A stretch of DNA of 64,000 bases from JBGVMW01 sp045125095 (GCA_045125095.1 JBGVMW010000309.1:12981-76980); one strand, 5' to 3'; numbered from the stretch's first letter, positions 39,322-49,399 are shown. Program-made: numbers and translations. The notes: generated by a model from the letters alone, not told the origin.

Positions 39322-42252
39322 GTGGCAAGTAGAATACAGGGAATCACAGTAGAAATTGGTGGTGATACTACCAAATTGCAGACAGCATTAAAAGGTGTCA
39401 ACAGTTCTATAAAATCCACGCAGCAACAGCTCAAGGATGTAAATTCACTTCTTAAACTGGATCCAGGAAACACAGAACTTCTTGCACAAAAGCAGAAATT
39501 ATTATCAGAGGCGGTAGGTGAAACAAAGGAGAAACTTGCCGCCTTAAAAACTGCCGCTGAGCAGGCAAATACTGCTCTTGAAAATGGAGAGATTAGTCAG
39601 TCTCAATATGATGCCCTTCAAAGAGAGATTATTGAAACTGAGCAGAATTTGAGAAGTCTTGAAGCACAGGCGAATCAATCTGCTACTGCATTACAGAAGA
39701 TTGGTGCAACGGGTGAGAAACTCAAAACCGTAGGAGATAATATTTCCTCTGCTGGAGAGAAGATGCTTCCGGCAACTGCGGCGGTTACAGGACTTGGAAC
39801 AGCTGCGGTAACGACAGCAGCAAACTTTGAATCTTCTATGTCGCAGGTTCAGGCGACTATGGGAATTACAAAGGACTCTATGTCGACTGTGAATGGAGAA
39901 AGTGTAAATACAATGAATGCACTTTCTAATTTGGCAAAGGAAATGGGATCAAAGACAGCGTTCTCAGCTAGTGAGTGTGCGGAGGCTCTTAATTACCTGG
40001 CCCTTGCTGGTTATAATACACAGGAAATGACAGATACACTTCCTACAGTTCTTAACCTTGCTGCGGCTGGTGGACTTGATTTGGCATCTGCTTCTGATAT
40101 GGTTACAGATGCAATGTCGGCGCTTGGCCTGGGAGTAAGTGATGCAGAAACAATGGTAGACCAGATGTCAAAAACAGCATCCACTACCAATACTTCAGTA
40201 GCTCAGTTGGGAGAAGGTATTCTTACCATTGGTGCTACAGCTAAGTCAGTAAAAGGGGGAACTGCAGAACTAAACACAGCTCTGGGTATTTTAGCAAACA
40301 ATGGTATCAAGGGTGCAGAAGGTGGTACACATCTTAGAAATATTATTTTGTCTTTGCAAAATCCTACAGATAAAGCTGCTGATGCAATGAAAACTTTGGG
40401 AGTGGATGTATATGACTCGCAAGGAAATATGCGTAGCATGAATGATATCTTGGGGGATTTAAATAAAAGTATGGATGGTATGACTTCAGAGGAGAAGGCG
40501 AATATCATCAGTACCATTTTCAATAAAACAGATTTATCTTCTGTGAATGCCTTACTTGCAAATACCGGTGATACCTGGGATAGCTTGCAGCAATCGATTA
40601 CAGATAGCGGTGGTGCAGCTCAACAAATGGCAGATACACAGCTTGATAATTTACAAGGCCAGCTCACCATATTGAAGTCAGCACTGGAAGGTTTAGCTAT
40701 TTCCTTTGGTGAACTATTAATGCCTGCAATCAAGTCGATTGTTACTGCAGTGCAGGGATTTGTTGATAAGCTGAACAGTATGGACGAGGGAACTAAGAAG
40801 GTAATTGTAACAATAGCTCTTATTGTCGCAGCTATTGGGCCGGTACTAATTGTTATTGGTAAGGTAATCAGTGCAGTTGGGACAATAATGACCATCGTTC
40901 CTAAGATTGCCGGCGTAATCAATACGGTAAAGACTGCTTTTATGGCACTTAATACGACAATGCTTGCAAATCCAATATTCCTTATTATCGCAGCAATCGC
41001 AGCTTTGGTGGCTGCGTTTATTTATTTGTGGAATAACTGTGATGGCTTTAGGCAGTTTTGGATTGACCTTTGGGAGAATGTGAAGCAGGTAGCGATTACA
41101 GTATGGAATGCAATCAAAGCGTTTTTTTCACAGGTATGGGAAGCAATAAAGACTATCTTCTCGACAGTGTTTGAGGTCATCAAAACACTGGTAGCGACTT
41201 ATTTCAATTTGTATAAGACGATTATTGAAACGGTAATCAATGTGATAAAGACGGTCATTACCACAGTGTGGAATGCCATCAAGGGGGTTTTCACTACAGT
41301 ATTCAATGTAATAAAAACGATTGTCACCACCTATTTCAATATTTATAAGACGATTATTCAGACGGTGCTTACGGTTATCCAGACAGTAATTACCACAGTA
41401 TGGAATACCATCAAGACGGTTGTTACCACAGTAATGAATGCGATTAAGACAGTATTCACTACAATTTGGAATGCAATCAAAACCATCATTGGAGCAGTAG
41501 TCAGCGGCATTAAGGCTCTGATAACCGGTGACTTCCAGGGGGTAAAGAATGCAATCACCACCATTATGAATACCATAAAGAGCACGATATCTACGATTTG
41601 GAATACAATCAAATCCACGATATCTACTGTGCTTGGAGCAATCAAGAAGGCGGTTACTTCTGTGTTTAGTGGCATTGTGAATGCAATTAAAAACGCCATG
41701 AGTAATGTGCTTAATGCGGTAAAGAATGGTTTTTCCAATGTGAAGAATCATATCACAGGTCTGGCTTCTCAGGCAGTTACCTGGGGAAAGGACCTGGTTA
41801 TGGGTATTGTAAATGGTATCAAGAGTTGTATTGGTGCTGTCGGCGACGCGGTAAAGAGTGTTGCTGACAAGATTAAGAGCTTCCTTCATTTCTCAGTTCC
41901 AGATGAAGGTCCACTTACAGATTATGAATCTTGGATGCCGGACTTTATGGGAGGACTTGCAAAAGGAATTGAAAAGAGTAAAGGTATGGTTGCGGACGCT
42001 GTAAAAGGTGTAGCAGAGGATATGGTGGTTAGCCCAACGGTATCTGCCGGTAGTATTCAGAGCTCACAAGCCACACAAGCAGATCTTTTAGGAAATATTC
42101 TCTCTGGTATTCAGAATGTTGTGGGTAACATGCAAAATATGCAGACGGAAGGGGGTAACATTTCCATTCCGGTTTATATTGGAGGAACCTTGTTAGATGA
42201 AGTAGTAGTAAATGCGCAACAGCGTATAAATTTGAGAAGCGGAGGAAGATAA
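39322..42252 (+). CDS. Tail tape measure protein
   Basis: 976 aa; GTG start at 39322 with TTAGGAGGTG upstream. ITVEIGGDTTKLQTALKGVN then a coiled-coil, then ANFESSMSQVQATMGITKDS and EMGSKTAFSASECAEALNYLALAGYN (TP901 core). Two hydrophobic segments lie around 40800-41030. From about 41090 to 41770 the protein is a run of degenerate short repeats of the form TTVWNAIKTIF and YFNIYKTIIQTV. Length sets the tail length, estimated by the family rule at roughly 1.5 A per residue. Confidence 0.95.
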   Translation: MASRIQGITVEIGGDTTKLQTALKGVNSSIKSTQQQLKDVNSLLKLDPGNTELLAQKQKLLSEAVGETKEKLAALKTAAEQANTALENGEISQSQYDALQREIIETEQNLRSLEAQANQSATALQKIGATGEKLKTVGDNISSAGEKMLPATAAVTGLGTAAVTTAANFESSMSQVQATMGITKDSMSTVNGESVNTMNALSNLAKEMGSKTAFSASECAEALNYLALAGYNTQEMTDTLPTVLNLAAAGGLDLASASDMVTDAMSALGLGVSDAETMVDQMSKTASTTNTSVAQLGEGILTIGATAKSVKGGTAELNTALGILANNGIKGAEGGTHLRNIILSLQNPTDKAADAMKTLGVDVYDSQGNMRSMNDILGDLNKSMDGMTSEEKANIISTIFNKTDLSSVNALLANTGDTWDSLQQSITDSGGAAQQMADTQLDNLQGQLTILKSALEGLAISFGELLMPAIKSIVTAVQGFVDKLNSMDEGTKKVIVTIALIVAAIGPVLIVIGKVISAVGTIMTIVPKIAGVINTVKTAFMALNTTMLANPIFLIIAAIAALVAAFIYLWNNCDGFRQFWIDLWENVKQVAITVWNAIKAFFSQVWEAIKTIFSTVFEVIKTLVATYFNLYKTIIETVINVIKTVITTVWNAIKGVFTTVFNVIKTIVTTYFNIYKTIIQTVLTVIQTVITTVWNTIKTVVTTVMNAIKTVFTTIWNAIKTIIGAVVSGIKALITGDFQGVKNAITTIMNTIKSTISTIWNTIKSTISTVLGAIKKAVTSVFSGIVNAIKNAMSNVLNAVKNGFSNVKNHITGLASQAVTWGKDLVMGIVNGIKSCIGAVGDAVKSVADKIKSFLHFSVPDEGPLTDYESWMPDFMGGLAKGIEKSKGMVADAVKGVAEDMVVSPTVSAGSIQSSQATQADLLGNILSGIQNVVGNMQNMQTEGGNISIPVYIGGTLLDEVVVNAQQRINLRSGGR

Positions 42253-42615
42253 ATGGCATATATTCAATATTTGAATTTTGATGGTGAGGATCTGCCGCTT
42301 CCTATTAGCTATGACATTGGCTTATCGGATGTTGAGGCAGATTCTTCCGGGGAAACAGAAGCCGGAACAACACAAAGAGACCTGGTGAGAAGCGGAGTCG
42401 TTGAGATTTCCGTTTCTTTTCAGGTTAGCCCTGTGTGGCTTAAGAAGTTGACTGTTTTTCGTAACAGGCCAAAGATAACGGTGAAGTATTTTGATACCGG
42501 AACGCTTGATGTAAAACAGACAAAGATGTATATTGATGGCTTCAAATCCAAATTAGAGAAGGATACTTCGTACAAAGGGTTATGGTCGGTGTCGTTTACA
42601 CTTAAGGAATTTTAG
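42253..42615 (+). CDS. Tail protein, distal-tail region
   Basis: 120 aa, starting one base after the tape measure stop. YIQYLNFDGEDLPLPISYDIGLSDVEADSSGETEAGTTQRD then VVEISVSFQVSPVWLKKLTVFRN and VSFTLKEF. A small beta-rich tail protein that takes the distal-tail (Dit) position in this Clostridia phage type; I cannot prove Dit homology. Confidence 0.75.
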   Translation: MAYIQYLNFDGEDLPLPISYDIGLSDVEADSSGETEAGTTQRDLVRSGVVEISVSFQVSPVWLKKLTVFRNRPKITVKYFDTGTLDVKQTKMYIDGFKSKLEKDTSYKGLWSVSFTLKEF

Positions 42616-42629
42616 AAAGGGGTGATTTG

Positions 42630-44669
42630 ATGTATCCAGTCAGTGAAGAATATTTAGCAGCCATTCAGGATAATGCCAGATCATATTATTTTGAAGGTTG
42701 TATTACCACGAAGCTGGGTGTCAAATACCCATTTGCAAATAAAGATATCGTAAAAGGAAGCGGATATATTACAAACCAGTGTTGTGGTAGTAATGAGATT
42801 GAAATTGGTTCTGTATATGCTGCCGAGCTTGGGATAACACTTTATACAAGCATTGATCGGTATACTTTGGAAGGTGCTACGATTACACTTAGCTTTTTTC
42901 TGGAAATTTCGGAAGGAAAGTATGAGGAGGTTCCGCTGGGGATTTTTGAAATCAGTGAGGCAAACAGAACCATTAATTGCCTGGCAATCAAAGCATACGA
43001 TTATATGCTTCGGTTTGATAAAGGCTTCGGAAACAAGGTAACTAGTGGAACTGCATATGATTTGCTTGCACTTGCCTGTGAAGAATGTAAGGTTGAGCTT
43101 GCGCACACGCAGGAGGAAATTGAAAGCTGGAATAATGCCAAAATTTTGCTGGGTATTTATAGCGAGAATGATATCGAAAGTTGGCGTGATGTTATTTTTT
43201 ATGTTGCGCAGGTGCTCGGCTGCTTTGCAACAATTAATCGATTTGGAAAGCTGGAACTTAGAAAATATGGAAACGTTTCTGTTATGGATATTCCTAATAC
43301 GCAGAGATTTAGCAGCAGCTTTTCAGATTTTGTTACAAGATATACGGCAATTAATTCTACGAACAATAGAACACAGACCGCGGAATACTATGCGCTGGAT
43401 CCAGACAATGGACTTACCATGAATTTGGGAGTTAATCCACTTCTCCAGTTTGGATTGGTAGAAACCAGAAAGAACATACTTTTGAATGTATTAAATGATA
43501 TTTCAAAGATAAAATACGTTCCATTTGATTCTGCCACGATTGGAAATCCTGCATTTGATTTAGGGGATGTCATTACTTTTTCTGGTGGCCATGCAGATGG
43601 AAAGCAGATTACTTGTATTACAAAGTATGAGTTTAAGGTGAATGGAAAACATACTTTGCAGTGTGTTGGAAAGAACCCAAGACTAGCCGAAGCAAAGAGC
43701 AAGAATGATAAAAATATCAGCGGGCTTCTTAATCAGGTGGAAGCAGGAAAGATAGTAGTCCATACTTTTATGAATGCTTCTCCTTATACGGTAGGAAGTG
43801 TGGATACAGAAGTTGCCAGTATTGAGTTTGCATCTAACGAAGATACAGATGCGCAGTTTCATGCCAGTATCCTATTAAATGTAGAGGCGGAGAGCGTTAC
43901 CAAAACAGGAAAGGCAAAAGGAACGATTACGATACCAGCTTCCTCAACAACAGAAAATGATAAAACAGTGGAGGCAGAGCTGGATGTCAGTTTACCGGAT
44001 GATGGACAAGCGATTATTACAGTGACCTATGTTATAAACGACAATGTGCTTACCACGTATGTACCGATTGAAACGATGCATTCTGGTAGGCATATTTTGA
44101 ATTTGTATTATCCACTAAGTGGGTTGGAAGCAAATTCTTATAATACTTTTCGTGTACGAATGAGAATTTCAGGGGGTTCTGCATTAATTGATAGAGGTCA
44201 AGGTATTTATACCATAAGCGGTCAGGGATTATCTTCGAATAATGTGTGGGATGGACGTTTGGAATTTACTGAGACAGCAGAAAACTTGATTGATGTATCA
44301 GGAACAATGCCAATAAGGGATGTTGTTGCTTCCGTAAAGATGCATACAGAGGTTCCAAAGCCAGTAGGCATCCAGGATGGTTTTACATTGATTTCATTAT
44401 CTTCTTATGGAATTGCAGGTATGCAGGAAGCTATCAGTGTTAATCCGGTTATTGTTACAGAGACAATTGAAACTGCCGACGAAGCAGAAATGAGCTTTAA
44501 TCGGTATTTTGTTAAAACCGCTGAGCAGAGATTTGAGTTCCAGACGGATTATCGTTTTGTAAGTCAGGAATATCCGATTGATGCGGGCAGGATGACAAAG
44601 GTTATAACGAATACAGAACAATATGCAAGAGTAGATAAATTGGAGGTGTCGAAGAATGGCAAATTATGA
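42630..44669 (+). CDS. Tail-associated/baseplate protein
   Basis: 679 aa; start at 42630 with GAAAGGGGTG upstream. The first ~330 residues (MYPVSEEYLAAIQDNARSYY, IEIGSVYAAELGITLYTSID, VPLGIFEISEANRTINCLAIKAYDYML) resemble the gp27-like hub of tail-associated lysin/fibre adaptor proteins. The rest is beta-rich and fibre-like. No lytic enzyme motif seen. Overlaps the next gene by 14 bp. Confidence 0.8.
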   Translation: MYPVSEEYLAAIQDNARSYYFEGCITTKLGVKYPFANKDIVKGSGYITNQCCGSNEIEIGSVYAAELGITLYTSIDRYTLEGATITLSFFLEISEGKYEEVPLGIFEISEANRTINCLAIKAYDYMLRFDKGFGNKVTSGTAYDLLALACEECKVELAHTQEEIESWNNAKILLGIYSENDIESWRDVIFYVAQVLGCFATINRFGKLELRKYGNVSVMDIPNTQRFSSSFSDFVTRYTAINSTNNRTQTAEYYALDPDNGLTMNLGVNPLLQFGLVETRKNILLNVLNDISKIKYVPFDSATIGNPAFDLGDVITFSGGHADGKQITCITKYEFKVNGKHTLQCVGKNPRLAEAKSKNDKNISGLLNQVEAGKIVVHTFMNASPYTVGSVDTEVASIEFASNEDTDAQFHASILLNVEAESVTKTGKAKGTITIPASSTTENDKTVEAELDVSLPDDGQAIITVTYVINDNVLTTYVPIETMHSGRHILNLYYPLSGLEANSYNTFRVRMRISGGSALIDRGQGIYTISGQGLSSNNVWDGRLEFTETAENLIDVSGTMPIRDVVASVKMHTEVPKPVGIQDGFTLISLSSYGIAGMQEAISVNPVIVTETIETADEAEMSFNRYFVKTAEQRFEFQTDYRFVSQEYPIDAGRMTKVITNTEQYARVDKLEVSKNGKL

Positions 44670-46329
44670 ATCTCTTGAGGAAATGCTTAGTACCACAGAG
44701 AATATGGAGCACTTAGTTGTAAGTAGCGGCCATGACGACGACACCATGACTTTTGCAGGTGTTGACTGGTTTATGTTTAATGGCGTGAAGGTCTCTACTT
44801 TATATGTCAGTGGCAATAGCTGGATAGGACTTGGTGTGAATGCTGAGCAACTACTGGTTTGTAGACGCGATGCAAAGATGTGGGACTTTTATAGAGAGGA
44901 AGCTACGTTATTTGGTACCTATCGTGTCTTGAAAATACGCTGGGAAGGATATGCACAGTATAACAGTACTTCATCAGATGTTCGATTGATTTATGAATGG
45001 TTCTTCTTTGAGACCGGAGATATCATGCTAAACCTTATACAGCCGCCAACGAATAGTGGATATCTTGGATCCAATCGTATTAATGGCAGCGTGAATCAAA
45101 ATTACAATGTCACAGCGGGTGTTTCAGAATATGTTTCTTTATATCACCAGGATGATACCGGAACAGCTTATACAATCCAGTATGAGCTGTTAGATATCAA
45201 TCCACCATATGAACGGAGATACCTACTTTCTGATAAAGATGGGAAGTATTACAGGACTGAGCATGATAAGGCTTTTGTTGATGCAATTACCTTTAATGGT
45301 TACCAGTGTATCAGGACCGGTATTATTCCAGACCAGGATACCAAAGTAAAAGTAACAATGAATACCTCCAGCTTTGGAGAATACGCTCTGTTTGGTGCAA
45401 GAACCAGTACGGAAGCAGATATGTTTGGATTGTTTTTAACAAGCGCTACACAGGTAAATGGTCAATATGGTACGGAATCACTGATTGAAACAGTGGATGA
45501 TTATACAGGGATTGATGTTACATTTGAAATTTCAAAAGAAGGGCTGAAACGTGATGATGTGGTAATTGCTGAGTTTGCAGAAGTTACATTTGAAGCGCCG
45601 GTTGAGCTTTTGATTGGAACTTGTAATACGAATGGAACATTGGATTCCAGGTATTTTAAAGGGAATATTATCAAGATAGAAGTATGGCAGAAGGAAGAAC
45701 AGAAACTGGACCTAATTCCCTGTGTGGATGAGCAGTTACAAGTATGCCTTTACGATACACTTTCAGAAACCTGCTTCTATAACAGCGGTTATGGAAAGCT
45801 GGGGTTTGTTGATAGTACAGGAAAGTATGATGAAGCGACAAGATTGGTGGAGGTTGCATTTGAAGAATTAACTGCAGAAGTTTTTAAGACGGAGGGCTTT
45901 GAAGATTTTCCAAGAAGTGAGGTACTAACCAGGTTAGTAAATCCAGCGCTTCTTTATTGGCATGATTCTGATGATGAACTTCCGGAGCTTAAGGTTTCAA
46001 TAGAGGCAGCGCCGCCGGTACAAACGGTGTATTCAAAAAATACTGAAATGATTGATAGCACCATCCTTGGAATAGAGAAAGTAGAGATTGAAGCAGATGA
46101 CACTACGTTGTTTGCTTTTTCTTTTGATGGGGGAAATACCTGGAAAGCATACATTGAGAATGCGTGGGTGAATCTATCGGAACAAACCAGTGGCATGAAC
46201 CGGGAAACAGTAGAGGCGATTGGAACCGATGCCTGGGCTATTGCCAATGAGCAGATGCAATATATGGTTCGATTCACACTTATTGAGGGTGGTTATGTAA
46301 AGCGTATCATCATTCATTATATCAATTAG
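44656..46329 (+). CDS. Tail fibre protein with lectin-like domain
   Basis: 557 aa. Between residues ~200 and 390 a concanavalin/LamG-like jelly roll is suggested by FNGYQCIRTGIIPDQDTKVKVTM, YALFGARTSTEADMFGLFL and YFKGNIIKIEVWQKEEQKLDLIPCVDEQLQVCLYDTLSETCFYN (segments seen in phage receptor-binding proteins). N-terminal part has a beta-rich fold (GVDWFMFNGVKVSTLYVSGNSWIGLG). Likely binds the host surface. Confidence 0.75.
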   Translation: MANYESLEEMLSTTENMEHLVVSSGHDDDTMTFAGVDWFMFNGVKVSTLYVSGNSWIGLGVNAEQLLVCRRDAKMWDFYREEATLFGTYRVLKIRWEGYAQYNSTSSDVRLIYEWFFFETGDIMLNLIQPPTNSGYLGSNRINGSVNQNYNVTAGVSEYVSLYHQDDTGTAYTIQYELLDINPPYERRYLLSDKDGKYYRTEHDKAFVDAITFNGYQCIRTGIIPDQDTKVKVTMNTSSFGEYALFGARTSTEADMFGLFLTSATQVNGQYGTESLIETVDDYTGIDVTFEISKEGLKRDDVVIAEFAEVTFEAPVELLIGTCNTNGTLDSRYFKGNIIKIEVWQKEEQKLDLIPCVDEQLQVCLYDTLSETCFYNSGYGKLGFVDSTGKYDEATRLVEVAFEELTAEVFKTEGFEDFPRSEVLTRLVNPALLYWHDSDDELPELKVSIEAAPPVQTVYSKNTEMIDSTILGIEKVEIEADDTTLFAFSFDGGNTWKAYIENAWVNLSEQTSGMNRETVEAIGTDAWAIANEQMQYMVRFTLIEGGYVKRIIIHYIN

Positions 46330-46340
46330 GAGGCGATGAG

Positions 46341-47735
46341 ATGATAAAAGGAAAGACGGTTATAGAACTGAAAAATATTGTGACCGGAAAGGTTGAAAAA
46401 TATCAGGATGAGAACATGATAACGAAGGCTTTGTCAGACTTCTTTTCTCATAACATTGAGGGTAGCCTTTTTAGTTTGAGTGGTAACACGAATGACTTAA
46501 ATGGAAACATGATACCTCTTTGCAAAAATGCGATTGGAGGCATCTTATTATTTGCAGATCCCTTAGTAGAGGATGAGAATTCTTACTTTGCACCGTCAGC
46601 AAATCCATGTACTGGGTATGCGTCCAATGATGTGAATTCCACAGCAAATGTTATGAGAGGAAGTCTCAATCTTACAGAAAGTACAAAAATCGATAAAGGT
46701 TATAAGTTTGTATGGGACTTTGCAACCAGCCAGGCAAACGGAACAATCTCGGCTGTAGCGCTTACGCATAAGTTTGGCGGGATAGGATATATGGGGGATT
46801 TATATGACAACATCAATAAGCGATGGCACATGAAGGACCAGAGCTGGGATGCAAATGCTACGATTAGAACTGCTTATATGAATGCTGTTGAAGTTAGCTT
46901 TGAGGGGAATTATTTTATTACCATTGGAATGAATACAAGTAATGAAGTGGTTATTCAGAAAATTAGAAAAGCATACAGATCGGTTGGTCTTAATGACACG
47001 ATGATTGATAATCAGGCTGTTGTGTTGGAAGAAAACAAATTAACTCCTACTACTTTTATTATGAGTAATCCAAGTAATAATAGCGGTAATTATGACTTCT
47101 TTGATGGCAAAGATGGTTATTGGTATGGATTCTGGCATGATGCAAATAGTAGTGGGAATGCACTTGTGAAGTGGATAAAAATTAAAAAGTCAGATTATTC
47201 ATTTTCAGAAGGAACCTGGACACTTGATAACTGTCAGCTTCAGAGCGTTGGTTATAGAGGCGGTTACAATACTAGCCCAGGAAGGAATGTAATGAGTGTT
47301 TTGTTAAACGGTTATCTTTATATGATGGCTTATAATCGACAGTCAGTATATAAGATAAATATTAACAATGCCGCAGATGTTATTCAGATTAAGCTGGGAT
47401 TTACATCAAACTACAGTACGCAGGATAGTTACTATAGAAATGGAAGTATGTATATGTTTAGTCTTGGAGATTGGGTATGCGGTTCTGATTTTAGAATTGC
47501 TTCTGATGACACAGTTTACAAATGCGCAAATTCGATGCCAGTATCCTATGCGATGACACCGTTCTTTGAATATGGCCCATATTTTATTGCCTATGGAGGA
47601 TATGATAGCAGGTATGTAAGAAGAGAATTGTTTATGAGGGCATCATATTTGGCAACCATTAATAACTTGTCTACTTCGGTTATTAAGACCGCAGATAAGA
47701 CTATGAAAATCACGTATACAATTGAAGAACAGTAA
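46341..47735 (+). CDS. Phage tail/structural protein
   Basis: 464 aa, AGGAGGCGATGAG upstream. VIELKNIVTGKVEKYQDENMITKALSDFF then GGILLFADPL and GYASNDVNSTANVMRGSLNLTES are a recurring N-terminal part of Clostridia phage tail proteins downstream of the lectin-like fibre. The C-terminal half has WYGFWHD, YLYMMAYNRQSVYKI and GSMYMFSLGDW repeats suggesting a beta-propeller-like domain. Probable receptor-binding or tip component. Confidence 0.7.
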   Translation: MIKGKTVIELKNIVTGKVEKYQDENMITKALSDFFSHNIEGSLFSLSGNTNDLNGNMIPLCKNAIGGILLFADPLVEDENSYFAPSANPCTGYASNDVNSTANVMRGSLNLTESTKIDKGYKFVWDFATSQANGTISAVALTHKFGGIGYMGDLYDNINKRWHMKDQSWDANATIRTAYMNAVEVSFEGNYFITIGMNTSNEVVIQKIRKAYRSVGLNDTMIDNQAVVLEENKLTPTTFIMSNPSNNSGNYDFFDGKDGYWYGFWHDANSSGNALVKWIKIKKSDYSFSEGTWTLDNCQLQSVGYRGGYNTSPGRNVMSVLLNGYLYMMAYNRQSVYKININNAADVIQIKLGFTSNYSTQDSYYRNGSMYMFSLGDWVCGSDFRIASDDTVYKCANSMPVSYAMTPFFEYGPYFIAYGGYDSRYVRRELFMRASYLATINNLSTSVIKTADKTMKITYTIEEQ

Positions 47736-47747
47736 TTTTGGAATCAG

Positions 47748-47777
47748 GCAGTTATCCATGCGGGTAGCTGCTTTTTT
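47748..47777 (+). terminator. Terminator after tail genes
   Basis: GCAGTTATCC (47748-47757) pairs with GGGTAGCTGC (47762-47771) through wobbles, followed by TTTTTT. Lies between tail and lysis genes. Confidence 0.8.
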
Positions 47778-47806
47778 CATACAAAAAATCAAAGGAGGAC
47801 AAAGCG

Positions 47807-48220
47807 ATGAAGGAGTTTTGGAATGCAATTCAGTTTGTATTTACAGCAGTTGGAGGTTGGCTTGGGTACTTTTTAGGAGGATGTGACGGTTTGTTATATG
47901 CATTACTTGCTTTTGTGGTTATCGACTACATAACCGGAGTTATGTGCGCGATAAACGACAAAGCGCTATCAAGTGAAGTGGGTTTTCGAGGAATTTGCAG
48001 GAAAGTACTAATTTTCTTATTGGTGGGTATTGCAAATATCCTGGATGTCAACGTGATTGGTACTGGTAGTGTTTTAAGAACAGCGGTCATTTTCTTTTAT
48101 ATTTCTAACGAAGGTGTAAGCCTTTTAGAAAATGCATCCCATTTGGGTTTGCCGGTTCCACAGAAAATCAAAGAAGTATTAGAGCAGCTTCATAACAGAG
48201 CAGAAGACAAGGAGGATTAG
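47807..48220 (+). CDS. Phage holin (Bhl/phage_holin_4 type)
   Basis: 137 aa, AAAGGAGG ribosome site. Hydrophobic segments around GGWLGYFLGG, LLYALLAFVVIDYITGVMCAI and KVLIFLLVGIANILDV, plus the DYITGV motif and SSEVGFRGICRK, identify the toxin secretion/phage lysis holin family. The charged C-terminus is cytoplasmic. It opens the membrane for the endolysin encoded three bases downstream. Confidence 0.93.
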   Translation: MKEFWNAIQFVFTAVGGWLGYFLGGCDGLLYALLAFVVIDYITGVMCAINDKALSSEVGFRGICRKVLIFLLVGIANILDVNVIGTGSVLRTAVIFFYISNEGVSLLENASHLGLPVPQKIKEVLEQLHNRAEDKED

Positions 48221-48223
48221 AAC

Positions 48224-49183
48224 ATGAGTGAAATTAAGAGATTTGGTATTGATGTAAGCCATTGGCAGGGAGATTTTGATTTTGCCAGGGCAAAGAGTAA
48301 GGAAGGGGTAGAATTTGCTATCCTAAAAGCAGGTGGTGGTGATGCAGGGCTTTATAAAGATAGCAAGTTTGAAGCCGATTATAAAAAGTGTGAAGCATGT
48401 GGACTTCCAAAGGGCGCATACTTCTATGGAAATGCAAAGAGCACAGCAGAAGCAAAGAAAGAGGCAGAGTATTTTATTTCAATCCTTAGTGGAAAGAAAT
48501 ATGAATACCCTGTCTTTTATGATGTTGAGGGAAAAATGATTACAGACAATGACAGGGCAACACTTACAGAGATTGTTAAGGCGTTTTGTTCTACTATGGA
48601 AGCTGCCGGTTATTGGGTGGGTATTTATTCATCAGAATCATTTTTCAACAGTGAAATGAATGATGGAGAGCTTACCGGATACAGCCATTGGGTAGCACGC
48701 TGGGGAAAGAGTAAACCAGCGCCAACCAGTGGTGCTGAAACACAGATGTGGCAGTTTGGTGGAGAGACAAATCTTATTCGCAGTAATAAGATCAATGGGC
48801 AGACCTGCGACCAGGATTATTGCTATGTAGATTATCCTGTGAAGATTAAAGCAGCAGGTTTGAATGGATATGATAAAAGCCAGGAGGTGCCTACTCCAAC
48901 AAAGAAGTCCAATGCAGAGATTGCCGATGAGGTGATTGCTGGCAAATGGGGAAATGGTGCGGAACGTAAGGAAAAACTTACAAATGCAGGTTACAATTAT
49001 TCTGAAATCCAGAGTATTGTAAATGCGAAGGTAGGAACACCAGCAAAAAAGTCTGTGGATGAGATAGCCAAAGAGGTTATAAGAGGTGACTGGGGAAATG
49101 GTAGTGAGAGAAAAGCACGTCTTACTGCAGAGGAATATGATTATGCGGTAATACAGCATAGGGTAAATGAACTTCTTTCATAA
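48224..49183 (+). CDS. GH25 endolysin with two Cpl-7 repeats
   Basis: 319 aa. RFGIDVSHWQGDFDFARAK and YPVFYDVEGKMI carry the catalytic Asp/Glu residues of GH25 muramidases (about residues 1-205). Two cell-wall-binding Cpl-7 repeats follow: SNAEIADEVIAGKWGNGAERK and SVDEIAKEVIRGDWGNGSERK, about 45 residues apart. No signal peptide, so release depends on the holin. Confidence 0.95.
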   Translation: MSEIKRFGIDVSHWQGDFDFARAKSKEGVEFAILKAGGGDAGLYKDSKFEADYKKCEACGLPKGAYFYGNAKSTAEAKKEAEYFISILSGKKYEYPVFYDVEGKMITDNDRATLTEIVKAFCSTMEAAGYWVGIYSSESFFNSEMNDGELTGYSHWVARWGKSKPAPTSGAETQMWQFGGETNLIRSNKINGQTCDQDYCYVDYPVKIKAAGLNGYDKSQEVPTPTKKSNAEIADEVIAGKWGNGAERKEKLTNAGYNYSEIQSIVNAKVGTPAKKSVDEIAKEVIRGDWGNGSERKARLTAEEYDYAVIQHRVNELLS

Positions 49184-49185
49184 GG

Positions 49186-49284
49186 AATATTGCTTTATTG
49201 CTATTGCCGAAGATAACACTGTTTAAGACCTTTCGCAAAAAGCGGTAATGTTTTTCGGATTTTGGTGTGATATTATTAAAATGC
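49186..49284 (+). promoter_or_regulatory. Late-type promoter cassette B
   Basis: ATATTGCTTTATTGCTATTGCCG at 49188-49210 (quoted in parts: two TATTGC boxes), TGTTTTTC at 49249-49256 and extended -10 GGTGTGATATTAT at 49264-49276. Collinear with cassette A at 21521-21606. It would drive the recombinase genes. Confidence 0.65.
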
Positions 49285-49303
49285 AAATAGTAAAGAGTTT
49301 TGA

Positions 49304-49345
49304 GGCCTTGGTGGTTTATGCTGCCAGGGCCTTAATTTTTTCTTT
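49304..49345 (+). terminator. Terminator just downstream of cassette B
   Basis: GGCCTTGGTGG (49304-49314) pairs with CTGCCAGGGCC (49321-49331) with wobbles, followed by TTAATTTTTTCTTTT. As at cassette A, transcripts would end after about 50-60 nt unless antiterminated. Confidence 0.8.
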
Positions 49346-49399
49346 TGTTGTGTTCGCGCAGACAGAAAATAAATGGCCTTGAAACCGTTAATTTACTTT

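Noticed and set aside
41128..41889. 253-aa minus-strand ORF rich in Asn, His, Tyr and Cys
   Set aside because: Shadow of the repeat part of the tape measure gene; no ribosome site and low-complexity composition.
48638..49159. 173-aa minus-strand ORF opposite the endolysin
   Set aside because: Antisense shadow of a well-supported GH25/Cpl-7 gene.
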